Source: Streptomyces sp. NBC_01446
GTDB taxonomy: Bacteria; Actinomycetota; Actinomycetes; Streptomycetales; Streptomycetaceae
Length of the DNA: 64,000 bases
Direction: 5' to 3'
Assembly: GCF_026340095.1 (NCBI RefSeq)
Contig: NZ_JAPEPO010000003.1
Coordinates: 62,001 to 126,000 of the forward strand
Part shown: positions 57,524-64,000 of the stretch, piece by piece
Numbering within the stretch: position 1 is the stretch's first letter
How the letters are laid out: every line of letters starts with the position of its first letter
The notes under the pieces: generated by a model
What the model saw: only the letters and a program-made list of their open reading frames with translations
The model's database searches: none
What the model was told of the DNA's origin: nothing
Program-made: the position numbers and the translations under genes

Positions 57524-59560
57524 ATGTCCAGTGATGGTTCTACGAGCTCCGCAGCTGGAGAGTGGGCCGTGCAACCGGGTGACGTCCTGGCAGTGCTCAG
57601 TGCCGACATGACGGTCTCCGTGTGGACCGGGGCCGCCGAGCGCCTATGGGGCTATTCGGCTGACCAAGCGCTCCATAGTCCCGCCAAGGGCCTGCTGGTT
57701 TCGGGCGCCCCGGAAATTCCCCGTATCTTTGCCGGCAGCCCCTGGTCAGGGCGGGTGCGGATCCGCCGCTGCGACGGCCATGAGTCAGCTGTGGATCTGC
57801 GGATTACTCCTCTGGACACTGACGGCGGCGCGGGTTGGCTCGTTTGGGGGCCGAACACATTTGGCCGGCCAGGCCTGGATCCGGCAGCGGCGGATGCGTT
57901 CTTTCACCACTCGCCGATCAGTCTGGTCATCTGGGACCGGGAATTGCGCTGTGTCTGGTTCAACGACAGCGTTCACAATCAGGACATCTACAGCTCCGAG
58001 CCGGAGCTGGGCGGCTATGTCACCGATGTGGTCCGCGCTCGTCACCCAGAGATTCTGGAACGCGCTATGGCGCGCGTATTGCACAACGGGGTGCCGCTCC
58101 TCGGGTACGAACTGTGGCCGACCGAGGCTCGCGCCCCCGACCGTTACTACTGTGTTGCCTTGATCCGTCTCGATGGACCGGACGGTCGACCGCTGGGCGT
58201 CTGTTCTGTGGCTGTGCAGGCCAGCACCGGGCAGGAAGTCGGAGGACTTCGCCTGCTCAACGAGGCGAAAAGCCGCATTGGCACAGATTTGGACCCGTTG
58301 GTCACCAGCCAGAGGCTGGCGGAGACAGCGGTACCGAACCTCGCCGACTACGTCACCATCGACCTCGTCGAGGCCGTGCCGCTGGACAAGGAGCCGTTGA
58401 GACGCCTCAAGTCCACCGATACGAGAATCCCTGGCTTCTACCGCGCCGGCGCCGCTTCCATCCACGCCGATCTTCGCGAGTCTCTCTGGGCGCGCGGAAC
58501 GCCGGTCTACGTTCCGCCAGCATCCCCTTTCACCACCGTGCTCAAAAATCGTAGGTCCTACTTCGAGCCTGTTCTCGACACCTCCCCCGGCGCTTGGCTC
58601 GACAACGACCCGGATCGGGCCCACGTCATTCGCCAGACCGGAATGCATTCCCTCATAATCGTCCCCCTGCAGGCCCGCGGTGCGACACTCGGCATCGCCG
58701 TCTTCGTGCGCAGCCAGAACCCGGTTCCGTTCAGCAAGGCAGACCTTGCTCTTGCCGAGGAACTCACGGCCCGGGCCGCACTGATCATCGACAACGCCCT
58801 GCGATACACCCGAGAGCGAACTGCCGCGCTTGCGATACAACGCGCCCTGGTGCCGCACCACTTGTCAGGCGGCAGCACAGTCGAGGTGGCCACCCGCTAC
58901 CTGCCCGCGGACACGCACGCCGGCGTCGGCGGCGACTGGTTCGACGTCATCCAACTGTCTGATGGCCGAGTGGCCTTGGTCGTGGGAGATGTTGTCGGTC
59001 ACGGCATCAACGCGGCCGTGACCATGGGACACCTGCGCGCCACGACCCGTGCGCTCAGCAAGTTGGAATTGCCGCCCGCCGAATTGCTACATCTCATGGA
59101 TGAACTCGCCGTCGACATCGCCCGTGACCGTTTCGACGACGGCACCTCCACACCATCGGCTTTTGCAGCCACCTGCCTCTACTGTGTGTACGACCCGAAA
59201 TCTCAGCGATGCACCATGTCCAGTGCCGGCCATCCCCCACCCGCGATCATTTTCCCGGACGGATCGGTCGACTTCGCCGAAGTACCTCCAGGTGCACCCA
59301 TCGGGGTGGGATTGGGCTCCTTCGAATCGACCGAGGTGAAGCTACCGGACAGCAGCGTGATAGGGCTGTACAGCGACGGTCTGATCGAGACGGAGCACGA
59401 CGTCGACCGGGGACTGCAGCGGCTGCGCACCGCTCTCGCCGGCCCCATTTCCAGTCTGGACGACCTATGCACATCGGTCGTCGACACCCTGGCCCCGGAC
59501 GGACCGATGGACGACGACATCGCCCTCCTTCTGGCCCGCATCCACCCCGCCGCTGACTAG
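57524..59560 (+). CDS. PAS-GAF-SpoIIE (PP2C) serine phosphatase
   Basis: A 678-residue cytoplasmic signalling protein. Two PAS-like domains (about 15-110, LAVLSADMTVSVWTGAAERL; and about 125-240, FHHSPISLVIWDRELRCVWF) are followed by a GAF domain (about 260-430) and a SpoIIE-type PP2C phosphatase (about 440-675) with metal motifs AGVGGDWFDV, VVGDVVGHGINAAV, SSAGHPPPAI, YSDGLIE and MDDDIALLLA. It lacks the HATPase anti-sigma domain common in Streptomyces paralogues. It would dephosphorylate an anti-anti-sigma factor in a stress or development partner switch. ATG 57524 is chosen for domain fit; the ribosome binding site is weak. Confidence 0.9.
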   Translation: MSSDGSTSSAAGEWAVQPGDVLAVLSADMTVSVWTGAAERLWGYSADQALHSPAKGLLVSGAPEIPRIFAGSPWSGRVRIRRCDGHESAVDLRITPLDTDGGAGWLVWGPNTFGRPGLDPAAADAFFHHSPISLVIWDRELRCVWFNDSVHNQDIYSSEPELGGYVTDVVRARHPEILERAMARVLHNGVPLLGYELWPTEARAPDRYYCVALIRLDGPDGRPLGVCSVAVQASTGQEVGGLRLLNEAKSRIGTDLDPLVTSQRLAETAVPNLADYVTIDLVEAVPLDKEPLRRLKSTDTRIPGFYRAGAASIHADLRESLWARGTPVYVPPASPFTTVLKNRRSYFEPVLDTSPGAWLDNDPDRAHVIRQTGMHSLIIVPLQARGATLGIAVFVRSQNPVPFSKADLALAEELTARAALIIDNALRYTRERTAALAIQRALVPHHLSGGSTVEVATRYLPADTHAGVGGDWFDVIQLSDGRVALVVGDVVGHGINAAVTMGHLRATTRALSKLELPPAELLHLMDELAVDIARDRFDDGTSTPSAFAATCLYCVYDPKSQRCTMSSAGHPPPAIIFPDGSVDFAEVPPGAPIGVGLGSFESTEVKLPDSSVIGLYSDGLIETEHDVDRGLQRLRTALAGPISSLDDLCTSVVDTLAPDGPMDDDIALLLARIHPAAD

Positions 59561-59680
59561 AACGGCTACCACGCCCTGGTGATCGGCGCGCTCACCGGCG
59601 AGGTGGTGCGCCGGGCCACGGGGCACACGCTCCGGGAGGTGTGCGAGGAGCGGGTGCGCGCGCCGTACGGCATGGCTTCC
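59561..59680 (+). pseudogene. Beta-lactamase-family (EstA/class C-like) fragment
   Basis: A short frame reads NGYHALVIGALTGEVVRRAT, GHTLREVCEERVRAPYG. YHAxxxGxLxGEVVRRxTGxxLxEVxxERV is the conserved helix pair after the catalytic Tyr in serine beta-lactamase-like hydrolases. It has no start and is cut at about 59680, where ISL3-derived sequence begins. Confidence 0.6.
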
Positions 59681-59715
59681 TGAGGCTGCCCGAGTCCGAG
59701 GAGCCCCGCTTCCGC

Positions 59716-60930
59716 GCGGTCAGGACACGCTGCTGCGGCTGGTCAGAGCCCTGCCTGAACCGGAGGTCGGCGAGGTGGAGGTCCTCGGAGTCGACGACTT
59801 CGCTTTCCGCAAGGGCCGTCACTACGGCACGGTGCTGATCGACATGGCCACCCACCGTCCACTGCATCTCTACGACGGGCGCGAAGGCGAAGACCTCGCC
59901 GCATGGCTCCGCGACCACCCCGAGGTGAAGGTGATCAGCCGGGACCGGTCCAGCGGTTACGCGGAGGGCGCACGCATCGGGGCGCCGCAGGCCGAGCAGG
60001 TCTCTGATCGGTATCATCTGTGGGCCAATCTCGGCCAGGCGGTCGAGAAGACGGTGAACGGTCATCGCTCCCGTCTGGCCGAACCGCCTGCGGAACCCGC
60101 TGACATTCCCGACGAACCGCAGGTAGTCCAGCCGCAGACGGAGCTGAAGATCGTGACTCGGCTCCGTGAACAGCATGCCGCTGCCCACGACCTGTGGCAG
60201 CAGGGGATGTCGAAGGCGGCGATCGGCCGGAAAATCGGACTGCACCAGGCCACCGTCCGTAAGTTGGTTAACGCCCCTTCCGCGGACGACGTCATCGCCA
60301 AGAGCCTGCAGCGGGCGCACATCGTCGACCCGTATGCCGGCTACCTGCACCGGCGCTGGAACGAAGGCGTCAGAAACGCCGCCCAGCTCTACCGCGAGAT
60401 TCAGGAACAGGGCTATCCCGGAGGCGAGTTGGCCGTCCAGCGTCACCTGCGCCGCTACCGAACCGGGCGCGGACACGCACCCGATCCGGGACCAAAGCCT
60501 CCATCGGTCCGCGAGGTCACCTCATGGATCATGACCCACCCCGAACACCTGCGGGACGAGGACGCCAGCAAGCTCCGCCGGCTGCGTGAACGCGATCCCG
60601 ACCTGGACCGGCTCACCGGGCACGTCAGGAAATTCGCCGTCATGATGACCGCACGCCATGGCGACCGCCTCGAGGACTGGATCACCGAGGTCGAACGAGA
60701 CCCCTTCGCCCCACTCGCGCGCTTCGCCCGCAACCTCCGCCGCGACTTCGACGCCGTCCGCAACGGCCTGTCCCTGCCGCACAGTTCCGGCGCCGTCGAG
60801 GGCAATATCAACCGGCTGAAGATGCTGAAGCGGCAGATGTTCGGCCGAGCCGGCCTCGATCCCCTTCGCAAACGCGTCCTGCTCGCGCGATGAGTCCAGC
60901 CCGTCCGGATCACAAGATCGTCGACAGAAC
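59716..60930 (+). pseudogene. ISL3-family transposase, 5'-truncated, with right end
   Basis: The frame enters as TLLRLVRALPEPEVGEVEVL and continues GVDDFAFRKGRHYGTVLIDM (first Asp), QVSDRYHLWANLGQAVEKTV (second Asp) and GAVEGNINRLKMLKRQMFGR (final Glu). It is about 390 residues to 60893. The first about 130 residues with the zinc-finger HTH are missing. After the stop, GTCGACAGAACCC (to about 60930) reads inverted as GGGTTCTGTCGAC and is taken as the right terminal repeat. Confidence 0.8.
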
Positions 60931-61495
60931 CCGAATCTTCACGTTGATGGCGTCAATGAACACGACTGGATAGACGCGGTCGAGAGGCCGGTTGGACCGC
61001 TCGGCCATGCCGTCCATCACCTTGTCCGTGATCGTACTGATGGTCGTCTTGGACACGTTGGTGCCGTAGACCTCGGCCAGGTGCGAGGAGATCTCGCCGT
61101 GGGTGAGGCCCTTCGCGGACAGCGAGAGGACCATCTCGTCGACGCCGGTCAGCCGGCGCTGCCGCTTCTTGACGATGGCCGGCTCGAAGGAGCCCTCGCG
61201 GTCGCGGGGCACGTCGATCTCGACCGGGCCGATGTCGGTCAGCACCGTCTTGGACCGGGTTCCGTTGCGGGAGTTGCCGCCGTCCTTGCCCGCCGGATCG
61301 TGGGTTGCCATAGCCGAGGTGGTCGGTGATCTCGCCCTCCAGGGCGGACTCCAGAACCGTCTTGGTCAGCTGCAGCCCCTTACTCCGGGCCTGCTCGACG
61401 AGCTGGTCAATGAGCTTCTGCTCAACCGCCGCGGTCTCCAACGACGGTTCCGCCTGGTCATCGGCGGCCACGGACTCGGTCACGGTGTCAGTCAC
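60931..61495 (-). pseudogene. IS256-family transposase, N-terminal half, frameshifted
   Basis: ATG 61495 begins TDTVTESVAADDQAEPS and runs to HLGYGN. One extra base near 61306 shifts the frame to HDPAGKDGGNSRNGTRSKTV, TDIGPVEIDVPRDREGSFEP and SKTTISTITDKVMDGMAERS, ending RVYPVVFIDAINVKIR. That last block carries the first catalytic Asp. The gene is cut there by the right end of the ISL3 element. Confidence 0.8.
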
Positions 61496-61509
61496 TTGAT
61501 GTCTCTTCC

Positions 61510-62538
61510 ATGATCATCAATTACACCGGTGAGCGTACAGACCCGATGAAGGTCGACCTGTGGCGGCGGTGGAGGTCCGGGGAGTCGATCAGCGTCATCT
61601 CGAGACAGATCGGCAAACCACCCGGCTCGGTGTTCACCGTCCTCAAGCACCACGGAGGAATCGCTCCCGCGCCCCGCAAGGCGCGCGCTGGAAGCCTGAC
61701 CTTGGGCGAGCGGGAGGAGATCTCACGCGGGCTTTGTGCCGGCCATTCCTACCGGGCGATCGCCCGCCTGCTGGGGCGTGCGGTGTCGACGATCAGCCGT
61801 GAAGTCGGCAACAACGGCGGACGCGACGTCTATCGGGCAATCGCTGCGCAGGAACGGGCACTTGACCGTGCCCGGCGCCCGAAACAGTGCCTGCTCGCCG
61901 CCAGACCGGCGCTCAGGCAGACGGTACTGACCCTGCTCTGCGAGGAGTGGTCACCCGAGTAGATAGTCGGCCACCTTCGTCGTTATCACGGCAATGACCC
62001 GGCGATGGAGATCAGCCACGAGACGATCTACCGGTCGGTCTACACCGCCCGGTGGAAGGTGATCCCCCGCGAAGTCTGCAAACGCCTTCGCACCGGCCGC
62101 CCGATCCGGACGAACAAGCGACACACGGTGAAGGGGCAATGGCGCTCGCAGATCACCGATGCCCGGCCGCTCGAGGAGCGCCCCCAGGCCGCGGAGGACC
62201 GCAGCGAGCCCGGGCACCTGGAAGGCGATCTGGTCATCGGCTCGAACAACAGCTAGGTCGCCACACTGGTCGACCGGAAGACGCGGTTCCTCACGGTCGT
62301 GAAACTCGCCAGCCGCCACACCAACGTGGTCGTTCCAGCTCTGGCCGCGACATACACGCGCATGGACTCCCGACTACGCGGCACGCTGACCTGGGATCGC
62401 GGCATGGAACTGGCAGCCCACAAGCGTCTCAGCGCTGACACCGGCGTCGACGTGTTCTTCGCAGCCCCACGCAGCCCCTGGCAGCGCGGCACCAACGAGA
62501 ACACCAACAAGCTGCTCCGGCAGTACCTGCCCAAACGT
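61510..62538 (+). pseudogene. IS30-family transposase with two amber codons, 3'-truncated
   Basis: One continuous plus frame encodes an HTH part (LTLGEREEISRGLCAGHSYR, AIARLLGRAVSTISREVGNN) and a DDE core (EPGHLEGDLVIGSNNS, VATLVDRKTRFLTVVKLASR, RGTLTWDRGMELAAH, FFAAPRSPWQRGTNENTNKL). It is interrupted by TAG at 61960-61962 and TAG at 62254-62256. Both are at positions where a Gln (CAG) is expected (SPEQIVGHL, NNSQVATL). Homology ends at about 62538 after RQYLPK. Confidence 0.85.
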
Positions 62539-62733
62539 CCAGCCCATCTCGGTGTAGCAGCTCCCGGCCCGGATGCCTTTGATGGCGGCCGCGGTGTACG
62601 ACACGGTCGGGTTCGGGAGTGCGTCGAGGGGCCACCAACCCCAGCCGAGGCACTTGTCCGGCTCCAGCCCACGGGGCTCACCTGTCCACTGCCGTGCACG
62701 GAATGTTGCCGTCCCCGACGGACCCTCGGTCAC
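62539..62733 (-). pseudogene. NUDIX hydrolase C-terminal remnant
   Basis: The minus strand encodes RQWTGEPRGLEPDKCLGWGW, WPLDALPNPTVSYTAAAIKG and GSCYTEMGW. EPDKC-x-G-W-x-W-x-x-x-D-x-LP is the C-terminal signature of 8-oxo-dGTPase-like NUDIX proteins. The Nudix box is absent and the fragment abuts the IS30 break. Confidence 0.6.
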
Positions 62734-63027
62734 GGTGGCGGGGAGGATCCGCTAGAACGACGGCAGGATCCCCGCCACCGCCATCAGGTCGGACTCGGTG
62801 CTCAATCCCCGCACCTCCGAGTACCCCGAGCCGCTCGGCAGTCGCCGAAACCTCGCCGGGTCGGCCGGCAAAAGCTGCTCCTCCTGCCGCCGAAGGCGAT
62901 CACATGGAGCACCGAAAGGCGTGCACCCGGCCGGCGGGCCGACGAGCGCCGTGGGGCGCGGATCGGGGCGTTCCGGCATGTCGCCACCTCCCTGTTGGCC
63001 GCCGCGGTGATCCGACCAGGACACGTA
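62734..63027. other. No gene recognised
   Basis: About 290 bp between the NUDIX remnant and the MFS stop. A minus frame (62752-63024) ends with RFRRLPSGSGYSEVRGLSTE, which could be the tail of a lost gene, but nothing supports it as a real CDS. Confidence 0.3.
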
Positions 63028-64000
63028 TCAGGTGCGGCTCCGGGATCCCTCAGCTTCACCACACGACGGTCGTGCCGTTTCTACGGGGCTCGGGACCGCG
63101 CTGCCGGCGGAGCGGCCGCGCAGGGCGACCAGCGCCAGCAGGGCGGAGACCAGCGCCGCCGTGCCGCAGACCACGAAGCCGATCGCGTAGCCGTGGCCGA
63201 GGGCCTCCAGCGCCAGTGGATGCAGCTCGGCCAGCTTGGGTGAGGCGGCGGACGCGCCGTTGACGGCCAGGGGCCCGCCCTCCTCCAGTACCGCGGACCC
63301 GGCGCCCTTGAGCGACTCGGGCAGTGCCGAGGCGTGCAGCGAGGAGTGGAAGCCGCTCGATGCCTGGCTCAGTGCCACCGCGCCGATGACGGCGGGGCCC
63401 AGGGTGAAGCCGAAGTCGCGCAGCTGGTTGGTGGTCGCGCTCGCCATCCCGGCCAGGTGCAGCGGAACGGTGTTGACGGCGGTCGCGGTGATCGAGGAGA
63501 CCGTGACGGCGAAGCCCAGACCGACCAGACCCAGCGGCAGGATCAGCGACGTGAACGCCCGGTCCGTGATCGGAAGGGTGGCCGCCCAGTAGTCACCCGC
63601 GGCGATCAGCACCAGCCCCGAGCCCAGCAGCAGGCGCGGCGTCACGGACTTCAGCAGGCGCTCCGTCAGCGGCAGCATGGCCAGGGCGATGCCGTTGAGA
63701 AGCAGGAAGGCCATGGCGGTGCGCATCGGCGGCTGGTCCTGCACCGGGCCGAGGCGGATACTGACCGCGTAGGCGGTGCCGAGGAAGCCGAACATGCCCA
63801 CGACGGCGACGACGGAGGCGACGGCGAACGACCGGTTACGGAACAGATCCAGCCGCAGCAGCGGTGAGGCGGCCCGGAGTTCGGCGAGGACGAACAGCCC
63901 CAGAGATGCGGCGGCGACGACGAAGGCGGAAACGATCGGGGTTGAGGCCCAGCCGTCCGTGGGACCCTGGATGATGGCGTAGAGGAGCGCGAACAGGCCG
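63028..64000 (-). CDS. DHA2-type MFS exporter, 5' part outside the window
   Basis: The frame is open to the window edge and encodes at least the last 323 residues of a 14-helix drug:proton antiporter (EmrB/QacA type). It contains the inter-helix block LRAASPLLRLDLFRNRSFAV, then DQPPMRTAMAFLLLNGIALA, PLGLVGLGFAVTVSSITATA and HLAGMASATTNQLRDFGFTL with the conserved GMASATTNxxRxxGxxxG helix. A long extracytoplasmic loop (SGFHSSLHASALPESLKGAG) precedes the last helix. The signature motif C region and the start are outside, so completeness is unknown. Confidence 0.88.
   Translation of the reverse strand, partial: GLFALLYAIIQGPTDGWASTPIVSAFVVAAASLGLFVLAELRAASPLLRLDLFRNRSFAVASVVAVVGMFGFLGTAYAVSIRLGPVQDQPPMRTAMAFLLLNGIALAMLPLTERLLKSVTPRLLLGSGLVLIAAGDYWAATLPITDRAFTSLILPLGLVGLGFAVTVSSITATAVNTVPLHLAGMASATTNQLRDFGFTLGPAVIGAVALSQASSGFHSSLHASALPESLKGAGSAVLEEGGPLAVNGASAASPKLAELHPLALEALGHGYAIGFVVCGTAALVSALLALVALRGRSAGSAVPSPVETARPSCGEAEGSRSRT

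Overview
The window is high-GC actinobacterial DNA, almost certainly from Streptomyces. The evidence is family content (DUF6233, DUF6281, CGNR, SMI1/KNR4, LacI- and Lrp-type regulators, a SpoIIE-type PP2C phosphatase) and a xylanase whose length and catalytic-residue spacing match S. lividans XlnA. The density of truncated genes, decayed insertion sequences and genes cut and joined to unrelated genes suggests an unstable accessory region, such as a chromosome arm. No rRNA, tRNA, CRISPR array, phage structural gene or replication origin was recognised.

Layout. 1-7.4 kb: an IS1182 transposase, an SMI1/KNR4 protein, a complete IS3 element, then a mosaic of remnants (LacI, DUF6233, GNAT, endonuclease/exonuclease/phosphatase). 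This part also holds a LexA-like HTH gene and a small gene whose ribosome binding site lies inside a perfect 17-bp hairpin. 7.4-18.6 kb: an MFS exporter divergent from a CGNR protein, a Y-family polymerase pseudogene, a DUF326 cysteine-rich copper-type protein, an LTD-domain exported protein, a lipoprotein, a membrane protein, and an orphan 3' end of a group II intron beside toxin-like and DUF1963-like fragments. 18.9-25.7 kb: an MFS gene, then a coherent catabolic locus of FAD amino-acid oxidoreductase, amidase and Nramp-type transporter, divergent from a two-HTH Lrp regulator. 25.8-32 kb: a LysE/TPR junction, a frameshifted NUDIX gene, a Fic/Doc-like toxin-antitoxin pair, an IS630 with perfect ends, a 134-bp MITE-like element and a ruined IS701.

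32.2-46.8 kb is the functional core, a polysaccharide-utilisation island. A GH10 xylanase with a CBM13 domain (XlnA-like) and a GH62 arabinofuranosidase with a CBM13 domain diverge from a shared control region, and together would debranch and cut arabinoxylan. A second, self-contained unit follows: a 1213-residue exported LamG/GH39-like/CBM protein on one side, and on the other a LacI regulator, a sugar-binding lipoprotein, two permeases and a cytoplasmic MGH1-type glycosidase. Two identical palindromes (CGAACCGGTTCG) lie in the divergent promoter region. The expected logic is extracellular cleavage, ABC import, cytoplasmic hydrolysis and LacI repression. No ABC ATPase is encoded, so a shared MsiK-type ATPase is implied.

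46.8-64 kb: a methyltransferase with a late nonsense codon, several gene fragments, a DUF2461 protein, a RibD/DHFR-like reductase, a small secreted protein with a 57-bp tandem duplication, and a TetR gene behind a triplicated repeat. An IS200/IS605 element with intact tnpA and tnpB is nested inside an IS6 transposase gene. An HD-domain gene, an MFS/oxidoreductase junction pseudogene and an intact PAS-GAF-SpoIIE phosphatase follow. Then comes an IS graveyard (ISL3 into IS256, IS30 with two amber codons) and the 3' part of a DHA2-type MFS exporter running off the window.
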